This document shows positions 33,953 to 44,853 of a stretch of 64,000 nt of DNA, piece by piece; position 1 is the stretch's first letter; each line of letters starts with the position of its first letter. This DNA comes from Prinia subflava. Taxonomy: Eukaryota; Chordata; Aves; Passeriformes; Cisticolidae. The DNA lies in contig NC_086256.1 in the NCBI RefSeq assembly GCF_021018805.1, positions 8,312,032 to 8,376,031 on the forward strand. Reading direction: 5' to 3'. The notes beneath the pieces are model-generated. The model was not told the origin of the DNA. It saw only the letters and a program-made list of their open reading frames with translations, and ran no database searches. The position numbers were made by a program, and so were the translations under genes.

Positions 33953-36900
33953 GTTCGTGTCTCCCTGCCCCGTCCCATCCCGGAGCAGCTCCCCAGGGGT
34001 GTCCCGAGCGGCGGTGGGAGGCGCGGGGTGAGGTGCGGGGGCAGCAGCAGCAGCAGCAGCATCCCTTCCTCTGCGCGGGGCTCGTCGCTTAAATCCTGAC
34101 GGGTTTGCACGCAACTTTGCAAAGAGAGGAAGAGAAAAGCGGGAGGGGGGGAAGTAAAAAAAAAAAAAAACACAACTCCCTAAAAATTCGTTCCTCGAAG
34201 GAAAAATATTTGCAGTGGTAAAGTCCTGGGCAGAGAGAAGGGGTCCGTCAATAAACGGACGAGAACCGGTTTAGCTCTTCCGAGCTCCCCGGGCTCTCTC
34301 TGTTTTCCGACGGGTCCCGCAAATCCGGGAAAGGGACAGCAGAGGCTGTGACAGGGCTGAGCCAGTCGGGGCTGTGCGGGGCCGGACCCCGCCTCGCCTC
34401 CAGGGAAAGCTGTGGAGCGGACCCGGCCCGGGGGCAGTGCGTGCCCGCCTGAGCCGGAGCACAGAGTCCCAGGGATGGGGGATTTTGCCCTAAGCCGTAA
34501 GCCTGGACGCCGCTCACACCCCCCTGCCCACGCAGGGCTGGCGTGTCTTGCTGCGTGTCCCCGGCTGGCCGCTTGTGGTGTCACCGCACGACCCCGGGCT
34601 GGGCTTCGTGAGCCGTGAGCTCGCCCCGAGGTCACGGAGCGGCTCCGCTTCCCGCCCGCCCCGGACGCAGCCCCCCTCACGGGCCGGGCCGGGGGGATGT
34701 CGGTGTGTCCTCACGGCCTGTCTGCCTTCCTTTGCAGCGGGTTTTTCGGAGAGCCAGACTCCTTCTCCATGTACGGCAGCAACCGGGTGAAGCGGAGACC
34801 CTCTCCGTACGAGATGGAGATCACGGACGGTGAGCGAATTTCGCCCCTGTGCCGCCTCTGGGGGGTGTCTCCATTTGCCGAGGGGGGCAGGTTCCGGCAC
34901 GATGCCACACTCCGGGACTAAACCCCCAAATAATAAAAAGACTAAAGCCCCAAACAGTAAAAGGCGAGTAGGTTGCCCGGGGAGTCGGGGTGAGCGGAGC
35001 CCTCAGCAGCCCTCAGTAGCGTGCTCGGTGAGTTTGCCCTCACCCAGCACCCAACGATGCCGTTCAGCCTGCGGCTAATTACATCCCTATTCTGCAAATT
35101 GCTTAGAGATTAAATCCCAGAGAAGACAATAAACGCAAGTCTCTGCTGAAGTGCAGATCGGGGGCATTGCAGTGAGATGTTGAGTCTGTAAGCCCTTCCA
35201 GCCAGGAGGCGTTCGCACTGCAGGGCACAGCCCTGGGCAGAAAGGATAACCTGCCTTTTAACCCGCCCGGCGGCAGAGCTAACCCTGTGCTGAGGTCTGC
35301 GCTGGGATCGTGGCCGGGCCCTTAATTCAGTGTACATCCACACGCTGTTCCCGTCTGCCGTGGAGAAATATCCCGTGGCAGAGCCGGGAGGAGATGTGGA
35401 ATATTGTGCCGTTCGAGCAGAGATCCCGGGTGCGGGCATCCCTGTTGGAGCCGCAGGATGATTTCGGAGAATGGACGGCAGGGAGAGGGAAGGGCAGGAT
35501 CCTCTGCCTGCTCCTGGCAGCAGGCTCGGGGTGTGGGATGCTGCTTGCGAGGGGATATTTGCCCACGGGATGCTGCCCATGCAAAGGGACACTTGCAAGA
35601 ACAATTTGCACATGGAAGGCTGGCCTGTTTATCTCTGGAGTTAACAGCCCGTACACATGAGATTCACTGAAACGTGTTTTCTCTTTAACAGTTGTGAACA
35701 CTGTATTTCAATTGCTGGACAATTATTTTTCCTTCTTTCCAGCTAGCTGTCCCTTTCCTTCTACCCAACTAATCTAAATCATAACCTGCATCGGTCTAAA
35801 ATAATGCATCCCCAAATGGCAGGCTCAGGGTTTTATCTGCATTAATCAGTCCTTCTCTCCCCACTCTCTGCCCTCCTGGTCCTTTCAGACTGCAGCCCCG
35901 TGGGACAGGGGATGTCAGAGTCCTGGCACAAGAAGGGCTTTTTGTCTGGGTTTTGATTCCGAGGCTTAGCAGTGGCGGGGAAAAGTCCATCAAATCTCGG
36001 TGTCTGACTGAAGCTTTGGACTTGCTATTAAATTAGGTATTAAGGAATACAGAAACACTTGGTTGTAACCAAGTTTTTGAACATGTGGGTTGATGCAGGT
36101 GTACAGGTTGGGCCCAATCCTGCAGGTTCTGGTTCATGTGAATTTCCACGATCTGACTACAAATTTTATTTTTTTGGGAAAAAAGAGTATTAGATTATGT
36201 TGTCTAAACAGGAACAATTTGTAGGGATGTACATCCCATGCTGAGACATCCATGTGGTCTGAGGGACTTTGCTTATTGCTCTGTTGGGCACCTGGTGAGT
36301 GACACCCACAGCACACAGGAGCATCACTCCTGAGGGTCCTCAGCCCTTGGGGGCTGCAGAAGGGCAGGAAAGTCTTGCCAGACACTTTGCATTTGTGTTT
36401 TTTTCTGCAAGAGAATAATGGTGGGGGTTTTGCAAGTAGTTCTTTATCTATTTTTATGGAAATTTTGTTCCATTTAATATCTTCTTTAAAAATAGCCAGA
36501 AGTCAAGATAAAAATGCAAAAAAAAAAAAAAAAGTATCTCTAAAAAAGTATATCCTGGAACTTTGGAAGATCGTATTTTTATTACTTTTCCTCATATTTC
36601 TAATTACAAATTTAAAAAGCATCAGTCAATCCATTAGAACAAAATCCAGGCAAAAATTCTCATCCAATTGCCTGAATTAATTATGAGGCAAGTTTTCTTA
36701 CAAGAAATAGATTTTCTATTATAACACAGCTATGGGGCATTTTAATTTCCTCCATTGCTTGACAAGTTTTGGCCAAAGCCTGATCTCTTTCTAAAAGATA
36801 TGTTTAATTCGGTTGGTGCAGCAATCAAGAATTTGAGTGGTGTCAGAATTTGTTTTATGTACTGAAGCTTGATTTGGGTGCCCCTGGATGAAAAGGAACA

Positions 36901-39589
36901 GGTCTTTCTTCTTTTTTTTTTCCTGATTTCTGACTCAATTTATGAATAGGTGTCTTTTAGTAATCACCTTTCAGTGAACAGAGACCCATGTTTGAAGACT
37001 CAGAGTCTCTTGAGGATTTTTTTTTATGAACAGTATCCAAGATGGGGTTATTTCTCACACCCTTATGGAAGTAAATAGCTTTTAAGCTCCATCTCTTTCT
37101 GGATTCAAGACCAGCTGCTTTATTTTGTCTGGAAAGGGCAGTAAAGTTTTAAAAATGTCATATTATTTTAGTAGGATGTAGCACAGTCCTCATTGCTTAA
37201 TTAGCAGTGCTGCTGAGGTCCCTTTGGTCCCTGTCACCTTCCCCACAATCCTGTGGCATATCAGGCTGTGCACATCAGGGACAAGAAACCTTCCCTTTGC
37301 ATGAGCTCTTACACATTTATTCATATAAAGGGCATTGTGCTTTCTGGGGGTGAATATTGCCTTTTTTAAAGCATCACATTGGAATCTTAGAGGTCAGAGA
37401 GGTGTTTGTCATTTCTACACCCCCAGCTTCTCCCAGGGGCTGTTTGTGAATTTAGGGGACTCCCAGCTCTGAGCACACTGTAAGGAGGAGTGAGTTGTGT
37501 GACTGCTCACACACTGGAGAAGCTGGCAGCTTTAATCTGGCTGCTTGGGAGTGTGCCCCCATGCAAACTCTGCAGTGCAGGGCGTTCTGTGTGGTGCTGG
37601 ACTGAAGGGACTCAGCCTCCCCTGATGGTGTCTGATCAGCTGGAACAAGGGATTGCACTTCTCCTGTTGTGCAAGGTGGGATTTGCTGAGGTACAGCCTG
37701 ACTAGGATATTTACAGAAAGTCACACCTGTTTGGCTCCTGTGCCGCAGTCAAGGCAGCCAAGAGTTTTGCTGGAAAAGGATAAAGGTGTTTAAATGTGCC
37801 CTGGAGTGCTGGTTCCACTGGGTGATGTTGGAACTGTGGCTTAAACTGCTCACCAAGGCCAGGGACTGGTTCCCACCAGGAGGAAGTGAGGCAGGTGTCT
37901 CAGAGTGGGGAATACAGGGGAGAGATGGGGGGAATGGGAATTCCACAGACCTCTGGGGTAAATCTCACCAATGTGTTACCTGCAAGCATTTGCTTCCCAC
38001 TCTGTGATGATTTTCATTGGATGTGATGCTTCCTATCCCATGGGAGTTTCTGCCCTGGTCACTCTTCATGATTTTCATGAGATTGATGTGACCTTCCATT
38101 GTTGATGTCTCCTGGAGTAGATGATGGGAAGGATGTAATAATAAAAGCGTCTTATGGTAGTGTTCCCTCCTGTGAGCTGGTTTCCATGGACCCAAGGAGC
38201 TGCAGTCCTGATTTACAGCACTGCTGCTCCTGCAGAACAGCACTTTGCAGTAGATGTGCTTTGGGGTCTCTTCTAGCACAGAGACAAAGCTTTTCCCATG
38301 TACACCAGGAGTTACCCTGATGTGCTGAAAGGAGAATTGTTATGTTTTGTACCTTCATCCTGAGTAGCATCCCCTCTCAGAAACATGGCTGTAAAATTTC
38401 AAGGTGTAATTGGAGGTTACACATAATTAGGTCAAATGGACACCTCTGGCAATTTGGAATCCCTTCTCCAATTAGTGTCAGACAGTTTTTGCCCTGTGGC
38501 AGTGATGAGAAGAGAGAGCAGGCAGCCCTCAGGTCAGCTGTGGACCTGTTCCACCCTCACCTGTGACCACCCTTCCAGCAGGACACTGTGGGTCACATCC
38601 TGCCTGTCCTCATTGCTGTGGGACAAATCCCACCACCCTGCTTCACTCAGAGGGCTGGTGGCAATCCTGTGGTCTCTCTCAGCAGGGAAGGCCTCTGAAT
38701 CCCAGAGCTGTCAAAGCCTCTGCTCAACCTAATTTCCTCCCTTCCCAATGGTGTGTCCTTTAGACAATTTTTGGGATAGAAAATAAAACCAGCTAGTGAG
38801 ATAAAATTTTAATAGGAGCATTGTTACCAAGTAACCCTTGTTGATGAGCTGAGATAGCCTAAAATTATAGCAACCTTCTGGACATATATCATGGCCTAAG
38901 CCTTCCTCCTTGGTGAGGTAAATTTAGATATTTGAGGAAATATCCAAAGAGGTGCAACTCCATTTTTCCCTTCCACTGGACTGAACAGAAGTTACGTCTT
39001 TCTCAGCTCACAGGGTCAGCTTGCACTTAGCTGGAAACTCTTGTTTCACTGCCTGGCTGATTAAACCTCGCTAAAATTAGTCAGTTAATTTGCAAAGCAG
39101 TGATCTACTCAGCGAAGTAACACCTGGTCTGTTAAGCCCAGCCCCTAACTCTGCGCGGTTGGAATTGCAGGTCCTCACACGAAGGTGGTTCGCCGCATCT
39201 TCACCAACAGCCGGGAGCGGTGGAGGCAGCAGAACGTCAACGGGGCCTTCGCGGAGCTGCGCAAGCTCATCCCCACCCACCCGCCCGACAAAAAACTCAG
39301 CAAGAACGAGATCCTGCGCCTGGCTATGAAGTACATCAACTTCCTGGCCAAGCTGCTCAACGACCAGGAGGAGGAAGGCAACCAAAGGGGCAAAGTGAAC
39401 AAAGACTCGGGGATAGTCCAGGAGGACCTCCTGCAGGACATGCTGTCCCCCAACTCCAGCTGCGGGAGCTCCCTGGACGGAGCAGCGAGCCCGGACAGCT
39501 TCACGGAGGAGCACGAGGCGCTGGACTCGAAGCACGCGCGGAGCCTGCACCACGCCATCCTCCCCGTCGAGGGCAGCGCGCAGCGGTGA
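33528..39589 (+). CDS. TAL1: TAL1/SCL basic helix-loop-helix transcription factor (gene-level span, 3 coding exons)
   Basis: Three coding exons join in frame to 312 codons including stop, giving 311 residues. TAL1 pairs with E proteins (E2A, HEB), binds CANNTG, and with GATA1/2, LMO2 and LDB1 forms the complex that specifies blood stem cells, red cells and endothelium. Residues 1-110 are Pro/Ala/Arg-rich and variable. [11 protein letters not shown] (111-121) is conserved; its Ser116 corresponds to the ERK-site Ser122 of human. [13 protein letters not shown] (161-173) is conserved, with Ser164 matching the human PKA site. The bHLH spans about 178-235: basic region [15 protein letters not shown], loop [11 protein letters not shown], helix 2 [16 protein letters not shown]. 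The human poly-Gly stretch is absent, explaining the shorter length. The ATG at 33528 has a strong Kozak context (A at -3, G at +4). Confidence 0.97.
33953..34737 (+). other. TAL1: TAL1 intron between first and second coding exons
   Basis: This 785-base intron is GC-rich at its start. It contains a short CAG repeat (34043-34062) and an A run (34157-34170). I see nothing else. Confidence 0.8.
34738..34829 (+). CDS. TAL1: TAL1 second coding exon
   Basis: The acceptor is TTTGCAG and the donor GACG|GTGAGC. It encodes [20 protein letters not shown] followed by [10 protein letters not shown]. It has the same phases as the human exon between the N-terminal and bHLH exons. Confidence 0.97.
34830..39170 (+). 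other. TAL1: TAL1 intron before the bHLH exon
   Basis: This 4.3 kb intron has no recognised gene. Notable points are an X-box-like GTTACCAAGTAAC at 38823-38835 with GATA sites on either side (38799 and 38852), and an AT-rich stretch at 36400-36720. The rest looks like ordinary intron. Confidence 0.75.
38799..38857. promoter_or_regulatory. X-box flanked by GATA sites
   Basis: GTTACC-A-AGTAAC (38823-38835) fits the RFX X-box pattern of two inverted half sites. AGATAA (38799-38804) and AGATAG (38852-38857) lie on either side. It sits about 300 bp upstream of the last TAL1 exon. Role inferred only. Confidence 0.3.
39171..39589 (+). CDS. TAL1: TAL1 last coding exon, bHLH domain
   Basis: The acceptor is ATTGCAG. 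It encodes the whole bHLH domain, an acidic LLNDQEEEG linker, the conserved [20 protein letters not shown] stretch, and a tail ending [11 protein letters not shown], then TGA at 39587-39589. Confidence 0.98.
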
Positions 39590-40163
39590 TGAGCCTCACG
39601 CTGCTCCCCAGGCGCCACGGGAAGGGCCAGGCCTGGCTCTGCGGCGGCTGGAACTTGTGCTGGTGGCTTTGGGACTCTGCCTTTCCCCGGGAGCTCGGGC
39701 TGCCCGCTTTCCCCAGCCCTGGGAGCAGCGGCCGGCTGAGGACAAGGCCGACCCAGATGGACGTTCGGGGTTTAGGTACGCGACCGTACAAAGAAGAAAA
39801 GAGCTGCAGTCGTCTTCGTTGTACAGAACTGCTCGGGATGGGACTCTGAGGAGGGCAAGGAGAAGTGGCTGGTGCCTCTCCAGCGTCTAGAGGGTTTTCA
39901 GACCGCTTGGTGACTGTCTCTTTTCAAACAGTCATCTGGGTGAGGCGTGGAACTCCTCTTTCACTGCCCACGGCGCTTTCCAGCTCCACGTGGTGCTGGA
40001 AACTGCTCATCACACCAGTGCTGCAGCACTGCTCCAGCCTGTGGCACATCCAGCTGGTCTGAGCACGAGCTTGGCCACATATTCCTGTTGTCCGAGAGCT
40101 TTTGACTGTATCTTTTTAAAGAGGCAAAAAAATACCCTCAGCAAAAGGACTATTAAAAGGATT

Positions 40164-40256
40164 TAGACTATTTCTTTTTCTTTCCTTTTCTCTTTTTCTT
40201 TTCTTTTTTTTTTTTTTTTTTTTACTTTCCCTTTCTTCCTTTCTCTTCTACCTAAT
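40164..40256 (+). repeat. polypyrimidine tract in TAL1 3' UTR
   Basis: About 90 bases are almost purely C and T, including a 23-base T run at about 40201-40223. Such tracts bind PTB-type proteins in RNA and are prone to length change. Confidence 0.8.
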
Positions 40257-40913
40257 TTTGGATTGTTTGGGCTTGTTGTATTTATGATGTGGGATTACTT
40301 CTGTTTAACACTGTCATGCAGTATCCACTGAATGAAAAGGTACATAGGTATTTTCTGCCACCCTCCCAGTCCGTGATCCTTCTGCTGGTAACACTCAGCA
40401 GGAGAATTTTAAGCCTGCTGTGGTCTCCTAGAGTTTTTCCAGTGATTTCTGTGGGGCCAGAGCTTCTCTCAAGAAAGATGAATTTCAGAGTGGGTAAGGG
40501 AAGAAAATATTTGCTAGTGAAGTATCTCTTTGGACTGGGGAGTTTTTAAATTCAAAAAAGCAAAAAAAAAGGGCAAAGGGAGTCAATGATGTATCAACAG
40601 TGTGCGTGTACATAGGGTTATAAAAAGGTTTTTTGATGGTATGCTTTGAATTTTTTGGCTTTATTGTGTGAAAATGGTAATTCAGTTCTGCCAATGCCCA
40701 CAGTGTGGACAATAGTGCTGGATTTATTCTGGTGTTAGGAAGGTCCTCACCTATCAAGGCTGGTGGGAGTCCACAGCCTCTCTGAATCTTGTGGGGAAGC
40801 AGCAAAAACAGTGGTGGGATTAACCTCCATTCCTGAGTGCTCAGATTGCTGCAAAACTGAGCTCTGTGTCTGAGCTGCTCCTCTGATCCTGCTGCCCCCC
40901 AGGAGGATGTTTG

Positions 40914-40976
40914 GGAGACAGGAGGACAGGAGGACAGGGGGACAGGGGGACAGGAGGACAGGGGAGCAGGAGGCTG
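40914..40976 (+). repeat. GGACAG-type minisatellite in TAL1 3' UTR
   Basis: About six units of 9-10 bases, of the form GGACAGGAG or GGACAGGGG, stand in tandem. The unit varies slightly, so this is an old or drifting array. Confidence 0.8.
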
Positions 40977-41662
40977 CTGCTGTGGTGGTGGGAGCTGAGA
41001 ACCACACCGTGCCATCACTGCTGCATCAGGCCCATCTCTCACCAGCCCATCTCCTGAGGCCTGATGCAGCAATTGCCTCAAACCCATCCTCTCCCTCTGC
41101 AGAGATGTCCAGGCACAGGAATCTCTACCATGATACAGTAGGAAAAAAAAACCCAAACCAAACCCACACACAAACATCCTTTGGAAGGGAATAAACCTTT
41201 CTGAGTGGGGACACCTTCCACCACACTCGTGCCTTCCCAAGGATGCTGAGGTACAGGGGAACACAGAGGATTTGAGTGGGTGTCTGCAGGTCTGTCCAGG
41301 CTTTATTCAGAGCCCTGTCCTTTCCGTCCCTGCTTGGTTTTGATGCCTCTTTGTAAATAATAGGTAAGAGTCTGGCAAGTGGCTTGGTGTGTTAGGCGGA
41401 ATTACTTGCCTGGGAAGGGATCCTGGCCCATACAAGGATTTCTAGCATAGTCCCCAAAATTTTTGGAAAGCACCAATGTCCCCCATCTTAAATTGGGGGA
41501 AAGGAGGGAAGTTCTTGGTTCTGGATGGCCTGTGCACAGGGGTTTTTACTAGAGGGGTTTTTACCTGCAGGGCTGGGCCAGGGAAGGTGCTGGTGGGTGA
41601 GGAAGCAATGCTGAGGAAGAGGTTTGGACTGGTACTGGTGCCAGGGGCAGGAGAGGCAAGCA

Positions 41663-41698
41663 GGGGGGGCTGCCAGGGGGCCCTCGGGGGGACAGGGG
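41663..41698 (+). other. G-quadruplex motif in TAL1 3' UTR
   Basis: Four G runs (41663-41669, 41676-41680, 41686-41691, 41695-41698) are separated by loops of 6, 5 and 3 bases on the transcribed sense strand. It would form readily in the mRNA by standard folding rules. Confidence 0.6.
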
Positions 41699-42331
41699 TG
41701 TGCTGTCACACAGGTAAAGCCATTCCTGGTTCCCAAATAACCCTGGGCGGGATATGTGGGGGTTTTACACCCTCATTACTAAACCGTCGCAAGAAAAAAA
41801 AATAATTCACTGATGCTCAGAAATCCCTCATTCCACACAAATCCATCACTCCTTGTTTGTATCTTCTCGGTAGCTGAACAGTCGGGAAAATGGTACAACC
41901 TTGTCAGCACCCCCAAAAGCCCCCAGGCACAGGCGCTCCTGCAGGGAGTGCTCGAGGCCCTCGGGGTATGTACAGTTGTACTTTAATTGTGATTTGAATG
42001 GTACATTTCCTCTGCCCACCTCTCCCCCTGCCTGCTTCACCTCTCTCTGTGTGGACCATCACCCCCGTTCCTGTTGGAAACAGCGCTCTGGGGCAGTGTT
42101 GTGCCGTGTGAGTGAATTCCCGCCTTACCAATTTTGGTTTTTTCAGCCCCATCCCTTTCTCTGCCACCCTCCCCTTGGATTTCTGCATTTTTTCTGCAGA
42201 AATGAAGTAACCAGACCTGGTACCCTGAGTCTCAACTCACTGTGGATGTGCTATTTAGAAAAACACATTTGTTGTAATGTGTGTGTATATATAAATATAT
42301 ATATATAATGAATATATCAAGAATATTTCTA

Positions 42332-42337
42332 AATAAA
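42332..42337 (+). terminator. TAL1: TAL1 poly(A) signal AATAAA
   Basis: A canonical hexamer follows a TA-rich microsatellite (42286-42320). The sequence after it has a GT/CT-rich segment suitable for cleavage factor binding. Confidence 0.6.
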
Positions 42338-42810
42338 GTTTTACAAAGCAGCCTCCACTCGCTGTCTGCCTCTGTCCCACCTCACCACTTGAACCCATCA
42401 TTAATTTGGCGTTCCACCCCTGAGCGTTGTGGGGTGAGGATGCCAGGGTGGCCCATTCCCAGCCGGCCAAAGACATAAACGGGCAGAAAAAAAAAAAAAA
42501 GTTGTAAAACGGTCTGCTAATTTTTTTTTTCCTTGCTTGACTCACACGTCCAGCCGGGGCGGGAGGAAGAGCGCGGGGCCGGCAGGAAGGAAGGCGGGCG
42601 ATGAAGCAATGCCCCGCCGCAGGCGAGCGTTACCAGCCACCCCCAGCCTGGCACCCGCAGGTCCCCCAAAGGCTCCAGTGGCCTTTTCCCTTCTTTTGGC
42701 CAAGCTGACTGTGCAAGGAAGGGGCTGCTGGGGGCCGTGCTACTTCCCTTTGCACCACGGCAGGCATTCGGCCATGGTTTAACAGGCAGTGATGGTAATT
42801 CCTCTTTCTT

Positions 42811-42832
42811 TAAAAAAAAAAAAAAAAAAAAA
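42811..42832. repeat. poly-A tract
   Basis: A 22-base A run is followed by AT-rich sequence with a GATA-type TTATCC and a forkhead-type TGTTTAC (about 42890). It has no clear retroposon body upstream. Confidence 0.7.
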
Positions 42833-42935
42833 ATTATCCAGCCAAGTGCATAAGTGCTTTTAAAAATCTACAGCGCTAATTAGGGAGTGTTTACAGGCTA
42901 AGTGGTCTATTGAACATGTGTGTGTTTTAAAAAAA

Positions 42936-43112
42936 ATAAATTATACATATTATATATCTTATATATATAATACATATATACATTATACATATATACATTA
43001 TACATATATCTTATACATATATATATCTTATACATATACATATCTTATACATAGCTATATCTTATACATAGCTATATCTTATACATAGCTGTATTTTATA
43101 TCTATATAAAAT
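42936..43112. repeat. AT-rich minisatellite
   Basis: Imperfect tandem copies of a TATATCTTATACAT-type unit, settling into 17-base units with AGC at about 43048-43100. It lies about 600 bp beyond the TAL1 poly(A) signal. Confidence 0.85.
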
Positions 43113-44837
43113 AGAGATTTATAGAGCACCATGCTGCTAATGGTGGCTGACACCGTACCAAGCACGGAGCAGATGAGCAGGAATGGAAGCACAAGTATTT
43201 TCTTGTCTTCAGTTTCTATGAATTACAGAGTCGTTGCCTGTTTGAACAAACCCTTTAAAGCATCCCTTGCTTTTTAAAAGGCTCCCAACAAAATCTTAGC
43301 TGCTAACCCCTTCTCCCCAGCAGTCTGGGAGCCAACGCTTGCTTTTAAGGTTTCTAGGTGAAATTTGCCCCAGATGGAAGAGGGGACCCTTTCTCAGGCT
43401 CCACCCTGGGGGTGCAGGGAGCCTTGTCTGGACAGAGCCCCAGATGAGGGACATGGGGGTGTCCCCTCCACAGCCAGGCTGAGCAAAGCCCCAGCAGCCA
43501 GGACTGGGCTGGCTTCATCCCAGCCACTGGGACAAGGCTTGGGGCAGGTGTGGGCAGTGTGTGGCTGCTAGGTGTTTATCTGGAGTGGGGAGATCACAGC
43601 TGTACATCTGGTTTAACCCCTGTCTCCTGTTCTGCTGCCAGCCCAGCAAGAGCTGATAGTTCACCCACCCATTATCTCTGCCTCCCACCTCCTGCCTCTC
43701 TCCCTCCTTCCATTGCCCAGACAATTCTCCTTTCACCTCCCCCTTCTGTGGTTCTTTTGCTTTCTTCAAGTAAAATATCCTTGATGGCCACAAGCATTTT
43801 GCAACCAGCAAAGTAAAAAAACATCGTTAAGGGAAAAACACCTGCAGGGTGAAGGCTTCAAACAATTCTGTACACATTTATAACCTATGGAAAGGGCTGA
43901 GGCTTCCAGTGCCACTTGCTCCATGGTGGGATGGTCAATGTGCACCACTCCTGATTGATCCTGGTGGTGGGGACACCCTGGGTGCTGCTGTGCTGGGACA
44001 GGCTCCTGGATTGTGTCCTCAGGTGGTGGCTTCATGTTGGCTGTGCTGGAAGAAATATCTCTCTTCTAGCATCTTTTTCTCCTGAGCATCAGGACCTTGC
44101 TGCTGCTTGGCCACCAAAATGCAAATGTCACAGAAGGTAGCAGGAATTCACCTGCCTTTGTGTTTCTTCTTAAAAGTAATTTTTGAAAGCCCTTCCCATT
44201 CTTGTCTTCCAATGGAAAATTTAATTTATTTCTCATCAAACGGTAATTCCTTTTCACAGTCATGTTGTGTTGCAAAGGGTGATGTACAATGCTCTGTGGA
44301 TTCAAATATACAGGGGAAAAACCCCAACCCAACCTGGTTTTTTTCTATGTTCATGCAAAACAGAAAAGAATGTTGGGGAAAGCACCCTAAGGTCCTGCTT
44401 GCCATTGCACAGAAGGGATTGGTGCAGCAGGAGGGAAATAGCCTGGGTGTCATGGGTGTCAATGCCCTCAGCTGGGACAGTGCTGGGGCTCATCTCTCAC
44501 GGTGGCACCATAAGGTGAGGGGGGTTCTGTAGGGCAGGGAATTTTCTGGCAAATAGCAGTTTCTTCACAAACCTGAAACAGATGCATTTAAAGGTGTTTT
44601 GTCCATCCAGTTTTGTAATGTGTTCCAGGAACTCAGTGACACCCAGGCTTCCAGTGGCAGGAAATTTCCCTTACAAGTGCATGGATGACACTGGGGAGTG
44701 AGAACAGTGGGGACTTGATACTGAGATAAAATTGAATTAAAAACCAGAAAGAAGGTGGGAGGATTGCACATATCCCAAATGATGAAACAAGAAACACAGC
44801 CCCCCCAAATGACTCCAAATTTAGGCAGCTACTATTT

Positions 44838-44853
44838 TCCAGCCTCATTATCT
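44838..44853. promoter_or_regulatory. candidate ETS/GATA site
   Basis: TTTCC (44836-44840) is followed by TTATCT (44848-44853) in a short AT-rich island, 14.1 kb downstream of the inferred TAL1 promoter. Motif evidence only. Confidence 0.2.

Larger units (their letters stand above)
39590..42355 (+). other. TAL1: TAL1 3' UTR
   Basis: Untranslated sequence of about 2.75 kb follows the stop. The end is placed just after the canonical AATAAA at 42332-42337. Earlier ATTAAA (40152-40157) and AATAAA (41190-41195) could give shorter transcripts. It includes a pyrimidine tract, a GGACAG minisatellite, a G-quadruplex motif and a TA microsatellite. The long 3' UTR agrees with the known mammalian TAL1 mRNA. 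Confidence 0.7.
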
